DNA of 64,000 bases from Ochotona curzoniae (Eukaryota > Chordata > Mammalia > Lagomorpha > Ochotonidae), in the NCBI RefSeq assembly GCF_017591425.1, contig NW_024467101.1:12722918-12786917 (forward strand), given 5' to 3'. The notes beneath the pieces were generated by a model, which saw only the letters and a program-made list of their open reading frames with translations, was not told the origin of the DNA and did no database searches. The position numbers and the translations under genes were made by a program. Position 1 is the first letter of the stretch; each line of letters begins with the position of its first letter. Of this stretch, positions 38,301 to 47,210 are shown one piece after another.

Positions 38301-41300
38301 TCTGTAGCCACAAGTCAGATGCAAGGTCACACACTGAACTTTTTCCCCTTCTGTAGCGGACAGGAATCCTTTGGAATCTTTGTTGGGAACAGTGGAACAC
38401 CAGTTTGGTGCACAAGGGGTAAGTTAAAGGCCCAAGGTCTTGGTGCAGTTTGGGGAAAGGAGATGACTTCCCTGTTCTTGTGCTGGCATCTACTGGGCCC
38501 TGCACAGGTCATTTACTGGGGCAGGATCAGTACACCCAAGCCAGAACTGGGTGGATTCAATCAGAGGAAGATTAAATGGAGAGGCTTTCTGAAAGGAAAG
38601 CTTTTAGAAGTGGTGGTGGGGATTCTAGAAGTCTAACACATTATCTCCACTCATTTTAACTAGGGCATCTCTATAACATTGGAACTTGGGAACCAAGACT
38701 TTTTATTGTAATTCTAACAGAGCACCCTACTGGGGCCTCACGGTAACTGCATGGATTCCATACAGTGGATGCTTGTGAGTCAGAAAGATGAAATGGCCCT
38801 GCTCAAACCCAAGCCAGAAAAGGGCAGGGCTGGAGAGTAAACTCCAAATCTTTCATAACTCCCTTACCCCTGTCTTCCTCCTTCCCCCTTTTCTGTAATT
38901 TGGAGGTAAACATGCGAAGGAGAGCTAGGGATATATATTACAGTAGAGACATCCAAAGGCTTGCCAGATAGTTTGAGACCAGCTTTCCAGATGTTCTGTG
39001 TGGTCACTTAATTCACAAAGGGTACTGCTAGGAACTTGGTGTTCCATAGTTGTTTAGCGTGGCCACCTACCTCAGAGACTGGATCTGGTAGGGGCTGTGG
39101 CATTCTGACTGAGTTCTGTCCCCAGCAGGACCTCACCACGGAGTGTGCCACCGCCAACAACCCGACAGCCATCACGCCTGATGAGTACTTCGATGAGGAG
39201 TTTGACCTAAAGGACAGGGACATTGGAAGGCCGAAGGAGCTGACAATTAGAACACAAAAGTAAGAGAGGTCCAACTGCTATGTGCAGGTTAGGGGCTATC
39301 TCAGAAGTCACACTGTTTGATCACATGATGTGAAATTCAGTCATTGCTCTGCCCCTTCTCTTTAAGATGTATGTACTTTAGAAATTTGTGTCCATCTTAT
39401 TTGAAAGGCAGAGAGACAGAGAAACAAAGAGGGACAGAGAAAAAGAGATCCTCCATCTGCTGGTGTATTTTCCAAATGCCCACAATAGCCAGGACTGGGC
39501 CAGGCAGAGTCAGGAACCAAGAACTTAAGCCATCCATCTACTGGCTCCTGGATGGGAGCTAGCAGGAAGCTGGATCAGAAACAGAGGTCCTGGGACTTGA
39601 ACCCGGCACTCCCAACATGAGACGTAGGGCTCCCACACAGCGAGCCAACTGCTGCACTAAACTCCCACAGGAAAAATAATTTTTAAATGACTGAATCTGC
39701 AAACACCAAGTTGGTGGCCCACCTCCTTGGCCCTTTTCAAGCAGGATATAGCTGGGAGGTAAGAATTCCTTATTTATTGCTCACCAGCTCAGATAGCTGC
39801 GGTGTCCACAACCTACTTCTTGCTTGCTCTCAGGTAAAGCTGCTGCCTCTGTATATTGTAATGCAGGCCATTTTCCCACTGTCAGATTGCAGAGCAGCCT
39901 GAAGTCCCACAGTTCTAGCACCTCCATAGCTCAGAATTCAAGAGAGCCAGGGAGGCTGGAGGGAGGCAGAGCAGGCTCTCCTCCCAGCCCCTGGCGGAGA
40001 CGGCCCCAGCTTTTTCTTGTGGCACCCCGCAGGTTTAAAGCGATGCTGTGGATGTGTGAGGAGTTCCCCCTGTCTCTCGTGCAGCAGGTCATTCCCATCA
40101 TTGACCTGATGGCCCGGACCAGCGCTCACTTCGCCAGGCTAAGAGACTTCATCAAGCTGGAATTCCCTCCGGGATTTCCTGTCAAGATAGGTACTCCCCA
40201 GTACTCCTCAGGTGGAACTGTTTTCATGGGTGACAGGATGTGTTTGGGGGCACTGGAATACTTGAGGCACAAAGCGGCATTCAGTAGACACAGTGGAGCA
40301 GGCCAGAATTACCTTCTGGTTTAATCTGTCTTAAAGAACTGTCATGATTCTTTGTTCACTTTACAAGTCAAAATTGGGAGATCTCTAGCCAAGAGAAAGA
40401 GAGAAGAGGAGGAGAGGCAGAGAAATTTTCCACCTGCTGGTTCAGTCCCCAGTTGGCCCAGGCCAATGCTAGGAACCAGAAACTTCATCCAGGTCTCGCA
40501 CATGTGGGCAGAGGCCCAAACACCTGGGCAATCTTCTACTGCTTTCCCAGGCACATAACCAGGGAGCTGAACGGAAGTAGAGCTGCTAGGACTCAAACCG
40601 GCACCAATATGGTGCTGTAGCCAGTGGCTTACCCTGAGATGCCCAAGTAGCAGCCCAACAGTTCTCTTTATGACTCAGAGGAATCTTAATTGTCAAGGGT
40701 GTGCGCTCATGACACTTGAATGCTGGTTCAGTGCCTCACTCTCTGTGTTTGAGAAGATGGCGTTTGACTCTGAATCTGTTTCTCATTTGTACATGGGGAG
40801 GGCTGTTATGGGGACGGAATGATGTCACACTTGCAGAATGGGCACAGCATGGTATTAGCCTAGTAGGCACTCAGCAGGTAATGGCTCTGAATCTCCTCGT
40901 AACGTTTACTTATAAACACGCTTATTTTGTTAGAAATTCCCTTGTTCCATGTCCTAAACGCACGGATTACATTTGGCAACGTGAATGGCTGCAGCACGGC
41001 CGAAGAATCTCCATCTCAGAACGTGGAAGGGACCCAGGCTGATTCCGGTAAAACCAGTGTTTGGCAATTAAGAAAAATATATACAGTCATTTATTTTATT
41101 ACTCAGTTTGAAATTAGAGTATCTTATGCATGAGGCCTTTATGTTAGAAGAAAGAAAATATCAAAATTAGTGTAGATGAAGCAAAACAAAACAGCCAGTA
41201 GAATATGTCCGACAGAGCTTCATGGAGCTGGAAGAAATGAAAAGATGCACACGTTTTCTGCAGAATTGAGAAGCTCTCTGATCCCTCTTTGTGTTAAAAA

Positions 41301-44300
41301 AGGCAGAGGAGCTTTAAGAATCAACTAAGGTACATATCACAAAGTGCTTATTTTTTAACCAACTAAGTCCCAGGTCTTCAGTTCTGTGTTTGAATAACAT
41401 AATATTTACTTCAAAATCTCTGTAAGTGGCATTGTGTGTGTGTGTGTGTGTGTGTGCGGGTGCGCACTAAGTCCTCATTGGTGTCTCACATATAGGATAT
41501 TCGGACATAATTGATTAATAATGTGATGCATTCAATATCAGTTCAGTGCATTTTGACCAACATCATACATCTGTATCACCTTCCCTACACCCCAGACTCC
41601 CTCGCACACCCACTCACACATACACAAGGCGTTCCTCAGAGGGAGCACAAACTCTGGCTACTTCTGGAGTCTAGAAAGAAGAGAATAGGAATAGGAAGAG
41701 AAGTCACAGTGTTGTGTTCCGATACTTTCTGTCACAGAGCCTCCAGATCTCATATACTAGCAAACCTTGTTTATTATCCTTTGGGTCCTTTTTTTTAAAA
41801 AAAAAAATAAGTAAATATCTGCAGCAGTTGGAGTAGAACCGTCCTGTCGTGAGCTGGGCCGTCTCCTTTGATGTTGCAGGTGCCCGAGTTAGCAACTTCG
41901 AGGTTGACCAATCTGTGTTTGAAATTCCCGAATCCTACCGTGTCCAAGACAATGGCAGAAACATACATCTGCAAGACGAGGACTATGAGATTATGCAGTT
42001 CGCCATCCAGCAGAGCCTGCTGGAGTCCAGCCGGAGCCAGGTGCTGTATGAGTATGAGTGACGGGGCCTGGGAGGACTAACACCCTCGGTTTGGATTTTG
42101 TCCAAGTGGAAAGACTTAACTGAAACAATAAGTTGGCATATGTATTTACATATTCATGTAAACATATAAAAAGTATATATATTTGGGAAGGAGTAACGGT
42201 TTATTCTCCAGATGGCCATGGTGATCAACTCTGGGCCAAGCTGATGACAGGAACTGCCTGTGGGTCTCCCACATGGAGGACAGGGAGGCCCCATCAGTGG
42301 CAAGGACTCAGGCACTCAGGCCATCCTTCACTGCTTTCCCACACAGATGAGCAGGAAGTTGTTCTTGAAGTGAAGTAGCTGGGATTCAAAAGAGCCCCCT
42401 GTATGGGATGCCAGTGTTATAGGTTGTGGCTTGACCAGCTCTGCCCTACAATACTGGCCCCAGATTATATTTTAAGTACCTGGCCTTTTATTTATAGAAG
42501 CTTCTTACGTCAGAGACCATCTGCATAACCAAGTCAGCACCATTTACAAGGTGTCTTTGAAGACATGTATTAGCTGGATAGTTAATAGCCATGTGTTTAG
42601 GGGCTTCTAACTGAATCCAGAAGCCATCATTGCAGGCTAATGTGCCCATCATACTGTGTGCTGCAGCCTCTGATGAATTTGAATCCCAGCCCCCTCCCCA
42701 CGTGGGCAGTGGATGTGCAGTCTGTCACTTTTATTGCTCTGTCACACTCCATGGGTTTCCTCCAGGCATCGCTTGCTGCCACCATCCCAGGCTTGAGGAC
42801 CTCGTCCACCCCCGCACTCGCCCAACCCCACCCCCGACATGAGCTCCTCCCATCCCTCCCTCTTGTGGGTGTAGGATGGGATCTGGTGTGTCCCTTAGGC
42901 AATCCATTTCTCTCCTGGTTGACTGACCATAGCTTTCTCCCTATCGTGTTTATAAACCTCACTGACCCCCAAGTTTTGACAAGGGGAATACCCAAAGATG
43001 ACAAAGACTGCATTGCATCTTCTAGCCTTTCCTTAGAATTATCTGCTTTGGTCATTTCAGCTGTGCCCAAAGTTGGCTGTTTCTGCTAACCAGATTTTGT
43101 GTAAGGTATGAGAAGCTGTGTCTGTCCATCAGACACCCTATGCTGTACGGTAAGGCCACATACCAACTGAGAGTTGTCACTTCAAGATATGCCCAGTCTC
43201 TGTCAGTTTTCCACAGTGCTATCGGAAATGGGTCAGAGATGATCTCACGTGTCAGGGTTCACCTGTGCTTCCAAGAAGCATTCACATCCGTCACATTTGC
43301 TCTTGCCAGGAGTTTTCAGGACCAGCATCGAACGGAGGGATCAGCCCGACACACGCTTACGATGCCCAGTATGAGAGGTAAGTGACACGACTCTTGATGA
43401 CTCAGCTGAGACTGACTCAGGCACACAGACAGGTGCATGAGCGGCAGGGCAGACCTGTTAAGGTGTCTGCCCTCCTGCTTCCCTGCTGGTGTTGACTTAT
43501 TAAACCAGCTCTCCACTCTCGACACGAAGTTTCTAAGGATGGGTAGACAGACCAGTTCACAGGTCAGTGGCACTCCTGAGCCAAGGCATACATGGGCCCT
43601 GGGTCAGACTGCCCTCTTTATGCCATTTTACAGATGACACTGCTGGGCATGAGCTGTAGAGATGAATGGGACATCTTTTTAAGAGGGAAAACTGTAAAGA
43701 CTGGCTTTTTGAAGCATATTCCTAAGATTTATTTATTTTTATTGGAAGGGTAGATTCACAGAGAGAAGGAAAGGTAGAAAAGGTCTTCCATCCACTGTTT
43801 CAGCCCCCAGATGGCTACAGGCGCCACAGCTGAGCTAATCCAAAGCTGGGAGCAAGAAATTTCTTCCCATACAGGGTCATAAAGACTTGAGCCATCCTCC
43901 ACTGCTTTCACAGGCCATAATCAGGCAGCTACATCAGAAGTGGAGCAGCCGGGACATGTATGGGATGCCGGCAACACAAGGGTGGTGGTTAGTTTGTTGA
44001 CCCATGGTGCCAGGCCCCCCAACATATTCCTACTCTTGAGGCATATATGAGTGTCATGATGAAGAAACTAGGTTTTGCCTTAAAACAGATCCAGGTTTAC
44101 TTTCCAGGTCTCTTGATTTCTTCCAAGTGTCAGATTCCCCCTCACCCCCCGTATCTCTCACCTGCAGTCCCAGTGTTTCATAGGATGAAAGGGCATCATC
44201 GTGCATGTCAAGGGGCTGGCACGGGGTGCACCTCGTGAGGAGGTACAGAGTGTAGTTGCCATTGCTGCCATGGTAATGGTAGTATTGACTCTGTCTTTGG

Positions 44301-44512
44301 CGGTTTTGCGACCCAGGGCCATCCAGGAGAGCCTTCTCACCAGCACGGAGGGCCTGTGCCCCGAGACCCTGAATGACAGCAGCCGCTTTGACAGCGACCT
44401 CCAGCTGGCCATGGAGCTGTCTGCCAAAGAGCTGGCGGAGCGGGAACTGCGGCTGCAGGAGGAGGAGGCCGAGCTCCAGCAAGTTTTGCAGCTGTCACTC
44501 ACCGACAAGTAA
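17194..44512 (+). CDS. ANKRD13A: ANKRD13A (ankyrin repeat domain-containing protein 13A), complete
   Basis: ANKRD13A binds Lys63-linked ubiquitin chains on ligand-activated receptors such as EGFR at the plasma membrane and regulates their internalisation (family knowledge). Fifteen coding exons on the plus strand join in frame to 1,773 bases, giving 590 residues plus stop, the length I recall for the human protein. Exons: 17194-17289, 27797-27929, 28957-29081, 30112-30157, 31237-31380, 32347-32536, 36090-36156, 37454-37535, 38357-38418, 39129-39259, 40033-40190, 40934-41047, 41880-42040, 43310-43377, 44317-44512. Ankyrin repeats cover about residues 10-105 ([20 protein letters not shown]). 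A GPCR-chaperone-type region covers about 150-470. Ubiquitin-interacting motifs lie near 482-501 ([11 protein letters not shown]), 519-535 ([12 protein letters not shown]), 551-567 ([13 protein letters not shown]) and 574-590 ([12 protein letters not shown]). Start context is 'tcgccATGt' in a TATA-less CpG island. The 5-prime neighbour GIT2 is divergent. Two splice sites are unusual (exon 10 acceptor, exon 13 donor). Confidence 0.97.
17290..19866. other. ANKRD13A intron 1, proximal part
   Basis: No exon recognised. Contains a MIR-like remnant (17,400-17,550), a C-run near 17,688-17,701 with CA repeats, a T homopolymer of about 25 at 18,030-18,054 and another MIR/L2-like trace near 19,500-19,580. 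Confidence 0.5.
17400..17550 (-). repeat. MIR-like remnant (reverse)
   Basis: 'gagtgcttgctgtttgccag' and 'gagggaaggaaactgaggct' are the two diagnostic blocks of reverse MIR, spaced as expected. Confidence 0.6.
19867..20185 (+). repeat. Older C-repeat SINE
   Basis: 'gggcacgcattgtggtgcgg', 'agatgatggcccaaccgctt' and the tail 'ctctgactctcaaatac' mark a diverged plus-strand copy. Confidence 0.8.
20186..21559. other. ANKRD13A intron 1, middle part
   Basis: Unique sequence with no recognised exon or repeat; the open frames here overlap on both strands and lack gene-like features. Confidence 0.4.
21560..21730 (-). repeat. MIR SINE (reverse), split by a T run
   Basis: 'ttactgaggcgtcaagcatt' then 'cattttgtaaatcagcaaag' match reverse MIR. 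A T15 run interrupts it at about 21,645-21,660. Confidence 0.7.
21803..21900 (+). repeat. CSINE fragment
   Basis: Only the middle to 3-prime part: 'gaagctcttggctcctgact' to 'cagatggaagatctctctct'. It abuts a reverse copy, forming an inverted pair. Confidence 0.75.
21901..22212 (-). repeat. CSINE (reverse)
   Basis: 'gaaagacagagagaaagatc' ... 'gtgaccacaatggccagagc'. It faces the adjacent plus-strand fragment. Confidence 0.85.
22910..23262 (-). repeat. CSINE (reverse) inside LINE-1
   Basis: Starts with a T run and 'acagatttattcatttttat'. Contains a local duplication 'gcttgaaggaggaggatt' (about 23,190 and 23,208). Confidence 0.88.
23268..23592 (-). repeat. CSINE (reverse)
   Basis: Full-length reverse copy ending 'aggctactgtaccgggccc', well preserved. 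Confidence 0.92.
23604..23905 (-). repeat. Older C-repeat SINE (reverse)
   Basis: 'tatagtttgaaaggcagaga', 'gtgggtggccaacaatgagt' and 'cttaatcactgtgcccaata' mark a diverged older copy. Confidence 0.78.
25098..25395 (-). repeat. Older C-repeat SINE (reverse)
   Basis: T run, 'ttatttgacagagaaaaaca', 'gagtggcagggacccaattc' and 'gcattctgatatgggacagc' identify a reverse older copy. Confidence 0.78.
25396..25856. other. ANKRD13A intron 1 unique sequence
   Basis: No exon or named repeat seen. Confidence 0.4.
25857..26060. mobile_element. MER2-like (TcMar-Tigger) DNA transposon remnant
   Basis: The outer blocks 'ggtggagcattcctaatta' and 'ctgaaacacttctggcccca', with an internal 'ttggattagggatgctcaac', match the MER2 family pattern. 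Old and fragmented. Confidence 0.6.
26142..26432 (-). repeat. Older C-repeat SINE (reverse)
   Basis: Preceded by a pyrimidine-rich tract (26,070-26,140). Contains 'gccaggctgaagccaggagc' and ends near 'catgccccaatgccagcc'. Confidence 0.85.
26449..26777 (-). repeat. CSINE (reverse), full length
   Basis: From a T run and 'aagattcatttcattttatt' to 'aggttaccacgctgggcc'. Confidence 0.92.
26783..26930 (-). repeat. Older C-repeat fragment (reverse)
   Basis: 'ttaaagatttattgatttgt' at one end and 'cattgcccaacacctgctcc' at the other, with the middle deleted. Confidence 0.7.
27437..27700 (-). repeat. C-repeat SINE (reverse) just upstream of ANKRD13A exon 2
   Basis: A reverse copy that ends 97 bases before the exon 2 acceptor: 'acttggaaggcagaggcagt' to 'ccacagtgctggccccc'-type end. 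Confidence 0.82.
27797..27929 (+). CDS. ANKRD13A: ANKRD13A coding exon 2 (ankyrin repeat)
   Basis: Residues 33-76 ([20 protein letters not shown] to TKENGQGWT) plus one base. It has the ankyrin core TLLHLAV. The acceptor is ttttcag and the donor gtaagt. Confidence 0.96.
28285..28572 (-). repeat. Older C-repeat SINE (reverse) in ANKRD13A intron 2
   Basis: 'tgcctgctggttcacttgcc', 'gtgggtggcagggacctaag' and a terminal 'ctgtgccaaatgg' region. Confidence 0.78.
28957..29081 (+). CDS. ANKRD13A: ANKRD13A coding exon 3 (ankyrin repeat)
   Basis: Residues 77-118 ([20 protein letters not shown] to PELLHKILE). The donor is gtaccc, a fairly weak +5 position. Confidence 0.95.
29330..29652 (+). repeat. Older C-repeat SINE in ANKRD13A intron 3
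   Basis: 'ggggcgggcattatggtgaa' head, 'gatggcccaagtacccaggt' and the tail 'aaaaacaaataaatctcaa'. Confidence 0.82.
30112..30157 (+). CDS. ANKRD13A: ANKRD13A coding exon 4
   Basis: Residues 119-133 ([15 protein letters not shown]) plus one base. At 46 bases it is the shortest exon of the gene. It is flanked by acceptor ccttag and donor gtgagt. Confidence 0.94.
30158..31236. other. ANKRD13A intron 4
   Basis: About 1.1 kb of unique sequence. Open frames on both strands overlap exon 5 but are not supported. Confidence 0.5.
31237..31380 (+). CDS. ANKRD13A: ANKRD13A coding exon 5
   Basis: Residues 134-181 ([20 protein letters not shown] to SFIFKGE) plus one base. This is the start of the conserved ANKRD13-family central domain. 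The donor is gtgagt. Confidence 0.96.
31729..32065 (-). repeat. CSINE (reverse) in ANKRD13A intron 5
   Basis: A T15 run, 'aagattattttttattgtaa' and the end 'ttactgcactgggcccatg'. A short flanking direct repeat (taattctt) occurs on both sides. Confidence 0.92.
32347..32536 (+). CDS. ANKRD13A: ANKRD13A coding exon 6
   Basis: Residues 182-244 ([20 protein letters not shown] to DTKNIAFE) plus two bases of R245. The exon is 190 bases long, with donor gtatga. Confidence 0.96.
32537..36089. other. ANKRD13A intron 6
   Basis: A 3.5-kb intron, unusual here in having no C-repeat SINE. Contains an (AACC)n tract at about 34,727-34,752 and a G-rich stretch at 35,904-35,921. No exon seen. Confidence 0.5.
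34727..34752. repeat. (AACC)n microsatellite
   Basis: Six to seven copies of a CCAA tetranucleotide in ANKRD13A intron 6. Confidence 0.85.
36090..36156 (+). CDS. ANKRD13A: ANKRD13A coding exon 7
   Basis: Residues 245-267 ([23 protein letters not shown]). The acceptor is tatcag and the donor gtaaaa. This small exon is easy to miss because upstream stops break its frame, but it is required to keep the reading frame. Confidence 0.94.
36157..37453. other. ANKRD13A intron 7
   Basis: About 1.3 kb with no recognised repeat or exon; the 148-codon open frame at 36,607-37,053 has an overlapping antisense rival and no homology I recognise. Confidence 0.45.
37454..37535 (+). CDS. ANKRD13A: ANKRD13A coding exon 8
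   Basis: Residues 268-294 ([20 protein letters not shown] to KKRYK) plus one base. The acceptor is ctcaag and the donor gtaatc. Confidence 0.95.
37536..38356. other. ANKRD13A intron 8
   Basis: Holds an A16 run followed by GAGAGA at about 37,712-37,735 and a GT-rich tract at 37,983-38,007. No exon seen. Confidence 0.45.
38357..38418 (+). CDS. ANKRD13A: ANKRD13A coding exon 9
   Basis: Residues 295-315 ([21 protein letters not shown]). The acceptor is ctgtag and the donor gggg|taag-type (gtaagt). Confidence 0.94.
38419..39128. other. ANKRD13A intron 9
   Basis: Unique sequence of 710 bases with no repeat recognised. It ends in the tandem cagcag acceptor. Confidence 0.45.
39129..39259 (+). CDS. 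ANKRD13A: ANKRD13A coding exon 10
   Basis: Residues 316-358 ([20 protein letters not shown] to ELTIRTQ) plus two bases of K359. The acceptor is the tandem cagcag. Use of the second AG matches the family sequence AQG-DLTT. Use of the first would insert one glutamine. Confidence 0.94.
39395..39670 (-). repeat. Older C-repeat SINE (reverse) in intron 10
   Basis: 'cttatttgaaaggcagagag', 'tgcccacaatagccaggact' and 'gcactaaactccca' mark the copy. Confidence 0.8.
40033..40190 (+). CDS. ANKRD13A: ANKRD13A coding exon 11
   Basis: Residues 359-411 ([20 protein letters not shown] to PPGFPVKI) plus one base. It is highly conserved within the ANKRD13 family. The donor is gtactc. Confidence 0.96.
40378..40660 (-). 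repeat. Older C-repeat SINE (reverse) in intron 11
   Basis: 'aaattttccacctgctggtt', 'ggccaatgctaggaaccaga' and the end 'gatgcccaagtagcagccc'. Confidence 0.8.
40690..40900 (+). repeat. MIR-like remnant next to ANKRD13A exon 12
   Basis: 'gtttctcatttgtacatggg' followed by 'ggcactcagcaggtaatgg' fits the 3-prime half of MIR, diverged. Confidence 0.5.
40934..41047 (+). CDS. ANKRD13A: ANKRD13A coding exon 12
   Basis: Residues 412-449 ([20 protein letters not shown] to EGTQADS) plus one base. An old MIR-like repeat ends about 35 bases upstream of the exon. Confidence 0.95.
41048..41879. other. ANKRD13A intron 12
   Basis: A (TG)n tract at about 41,436-41,456 followed by cgggtgcgc. No exon or SINE recognised. 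Confidence 0.5.
41880..42040 (+). CDS. ANKRD13A: ANKRD13A coding exon 13 (first ubiquitin-interacting motif)
   Basis: Residues 450-503. It holds UIM 1 ([18 protein letters not shown]). The donor is cag|gtgctg, a poor match beyond the first two intron bases. Reading into the intron adds VLYEYE and then a stop at 42061. Confidence 0.93.
42180..42465 (-). repeat. Older C-repeat SINE (reverse) in intron 13
   Basis: 'gtctcccacatggaggacag' and the end 'ctgccctacaatactggccc'. It begins about 140 bases after the weak donor of exon 13. Confidence 0.78.
42466..43309. other. ANKRD13A intron 13, distal part
   Basis: Unique sequence. Overlapping sense and antisense open frames of about 148 codons (42,627-43,089) are not supported as genes. 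Confidence 0.45.
43310..43377 (+). CDS. ANKRD13A: ANKRD13A coding exon 14
   Basis: Residues 504-525 ([22 protein letters not shown]) plus two bases of R526. It leads into UIM 2. The acceptor is ttgccag and the donor gtaagt. Confidence 0.94.
43722..44021 (-). repeat. CSINE (reverse) in intron 14
   Basis: 'taagatttatttatttttat' to 'ccatggtgccaggcccccc', diverged in the middle. It lies about 300 bases before the last exon. Confidence 0.85.
44317..44512 (+). CDS. ANKRD13A: ANKRD13A last coding exon (UIMs 2-4)
   Basis: Residues 526-590 ([20 protein letters not shown] to QLSLTDK), then TAA at 44510-44512. It carries most of UIM 2 and all of UIMs 3 and 4. The 3-prime UTR follows directly. Confidence 0.96.
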
Positions 44513-46235
44513 ATCTTCCTGCCCACGGGCTGCACGAAGCAGAGGCTCTGGGCTGCCGGCGGGTGCTGCATCCCTGTTTGCAGCAGACAGCAGCTGCTCC
44601 TTCTTTCTGCAGAGGTGCAGGGCCAGGGACTTCCCCGGCCCATCCTGGACCATCTCCAGAGTGCAGGAGGGTCCAGGGATCGGCAGGCCCCATCTCCAGG
44701 TTAGGGGAGGACATCACCACTTCCATTAGCTGCACCGGCTTGCAGGTCACATTCTTAACTACCAGCTTTAGACAACTCTCCCCTCCCTCCACCTTCCAGC
44801 CCCCGCAGGTCTGTAGGTTCGTCCTGAGGAAGGAGTGATGACACGCCATTGCAGTCAGGGTGCTTTTACCTATGATGGCAGCAGCGCCGCCTCTGAGGAG
44901 TGTGGTCCGTGAGAGGCTGCGACACTTCTTCACTGTTCACCAAAGAAATGGAGTGTGCCGATCTAACTCGTTTTATTTTTACCTTTGTACAGGGTTTTTA
45001 GGACATTGCCATTCTTCCTGCTCCATCTTCACGTTATTCCATTCCTTCTATCCCCTCTCCCCTGCAGCTCAAGTTAGATATGTCCAGGCTCTAAAGATTA
45101 TGGTTAACTGTTTGCATCACACTGAAGATACACAGATGACTACGGACGTTGCCTTAGCCTTGAAAATCACTCATGGTTTCAAACCACCTCACTCCACTTA
45201 CCTAGGGATGGGTCTGATTTGAATTTGTAAAGGCAACTCCGAGGAGAGCAAGGGTCCCCAGGCAACATCAAAGGCAGCTAATCCTGTCCCGAGGGAGCAG
45301 CTAGGGGTCCTCGAAGGAAGCCACAGGTGGCAACTGCTGCAGATCCCCCTCCCACCAGAAAGGGGGGGATTGGATGTGAGCCTAGAAGGGGAGCCCCCCA
45401 AGTACAGCTCAGTGGGCTCTTCATTCAAAAGGGAAAGGGATGACTCCACGTTGCTTTTTAGAGTTCAAATCAACATCTTTCTGGATAAATATATTTTTTA
45501 ACAGAATGTTTTTATTATTTTTAAGAGATATAATAATAAAATGACTACTCCCATCAGTAGCAATACAAGGTTATACATTTTAACCAGATTTTCTCAGGCC
45601 TTTTTTGGATACCTTTAGTAGTTAACTATTTTGTCTAACCCTCCTGTAAATAACCATCGCCCCCCCACCCCACCCCCACGGGACCCTGGGGAGGGCGGCC
45701 GGTGCCCCTCTCCCTCTGCGCACTCATTCCTGCAGGCTGCACTGATGTCATCTGAGAAACTAAAAACCTCCTCTGTCCCGTGTCTGTGTCCTCCTCCGTT
45801 GAGCTTCTTTTGGGCCAGGAAGGGAAAACTCCAAAAAGGATTGTCCCAGTTACTGTTTGTATCCTCCAGTTAGCGTTGCCAGGAAAACCTTCTGAAAACC
45901 ACGTCCTTAATTCCATTGGTTCCTCCTGCCGCTTATGTCACGATCTGACCAAAAGTCCTTCGCACAGAAGGCCAGTACAGGTGATGGCCACCACGTCGCC
46001 GACACACAAGCGTAGAATTTTGTTTACTTGGTGTTTACCGGGAGCGAAGGCCCTTCTTGGGATCAGCTGCAGTTAGGTCATGCCATTTGCTCACCAACCT
46101 GTGAACCATAGGTACCTTCTGTGTTGGCCTCCCACAGCTCTGCTTCTCCTGGAGAGCATCGTGTCAAACCATTGCAACGTTGTTCATGTATGTGTTTTCT
46201 CTTAAAATGCGAATAAAGACTGCTTCCTTAGAGGG
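44513..46235 (+). other. ANKRD13A: ANKRD13A 3-prime UTR
   Basis: This stretch of about 1.7 kb has no coding exon or recognised repeat and runs from the TAA to the polyadenylation site. It holds an AT-rich block near 45,480-45,560 (several 'tataataataaaa'-like stretches). It ends shortly after the AATAAA at 46,212. The lack of SINEs contrasts with the flanks and fits a constrained exon. Confidence 0.75.
46212..46217 (+). terminator. ANKRD13A: ANKRD13A polyadenylation signal AATAAA
   Basis: The canonical hexamer lies in 'gcgaataaagactgcttcc'. Cleavage is expected about 10-25 bases downstream. An internal AATAAA-like signal near 45,533 could give a shorter UTR. Confidence 0.75.
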
Positions 46236-46562
46236 TGCTCATCCAATAACCAGCCAGCCTCTGAGTCTTTCTCGTGTGGTGTTTGTCTAGTCACAGGATA
46301 CACCTGCACTTCCTGTTACTTCAGGATATTGGGTGCTTTTGCATTGCTCAGCTGTATATTACCTTGAAGGCAGTCTGCTCTTCCCCACCTCCTGTGCAAG
46401 GGAAACGGCCCACATGCTCTTTGCCCCTTGTTTCACAGGGAAACTAAAAGCCATGCACCCCTTTCCTACCCGGGGACTGGCTCTGGGGGAATCAAGTTAG
46501 CATTCAAAGGTGAGGAGCCTATCCTAGAGGCTTCCAGGCTCATCTTACACCTAAGGATGTTA

Positions 46563-46885
46563 CTTTTTTTTTTTTTTTAAGATTTATCTGTTTTTAATGG
46601 AAGGTCATATATACAGAGGAGGAGAGACAGAGAGGATGATCTTCTGTCTGTTGATTCACTCCCCAAGTGGCCACAACGGCTGGAGCTGAGCCAATCCAGA
46701 GCCAGGAGCTTCTTCCGAGTCTCCCATGTGGATGCAGGATCCCAAGGCTTTGGACCATCTGCTGCTTTCCCAGGCCACAAGCAGGGAGCAGGATGGGAAA
46801 CAGGGCTGCTGGGACACAAACTGGCACCCATATGGGATCCCAGCATGTGCAAGGGTAGGAGCCCAGCCACTAGGCTACCGGATGT
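46563..46885 (-). repeat. CSINE (reverse), full length, downstream of ANKRD13A
   Basis: T15 run and 'aagatttatctgtttttaat' to 'gccactaggctaccgg'. An imperfect flanking repeat ggatgt(t/c)ac occurs on both sides. Confidence 0.92.
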
Positions 46886-47004
46886 CACCTTTCAAACAAA
46901 AGGAATGACCGACCAGTCAACACACCTGCATTCCAGAGATGAGGTTTCGGCCTTTCTAGGAAGCTGTGAAGAAGCTGCTTTCCTCTGGGGGAAAAGTAAA
47001 CATC

Positions 47005-47210
47005 AGTGCATTCCGCAATGGCCAGGGCTGGGCCAGGCTGAAGCCAAGAGCTTCATCGGGTCTCCCACGGCGGTGCAAGGGGCCCAAGCACTGGGGCCAT
47101 CCACTGCTTTTGTAGACACATTAGCAGTGAGCTGAATCAGAAGTAGAATAGCCAGGACTTGAACTGGCATTCATATGGGATGCTGGCGCCACAGGCGGCA
47201 ACCACACAAA
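47005..47210 (-). repeat. Older C-repeat fragment (reverse)
   Basis: 'aatggccagggctgggccag' to 'gatgctggcgccacaggcgg'; the tail side is missing. Confidence 0.75.

Noticed and set aside
42627..43089. Two 147-149-codon overlapping frames in ANKRD13A intron 13
   Set aside because: Sense and antisense frames coincide, neither has recognisable homology or splice signals that extend it.
45480..46235. Second processed pseudogene ending at AATAAA
   Set aside because: There is no A-tail or flanking duplication, and the sequence is continuous with the ANKRD13A stop codon, so it is the gene's own 3-prime UTR.
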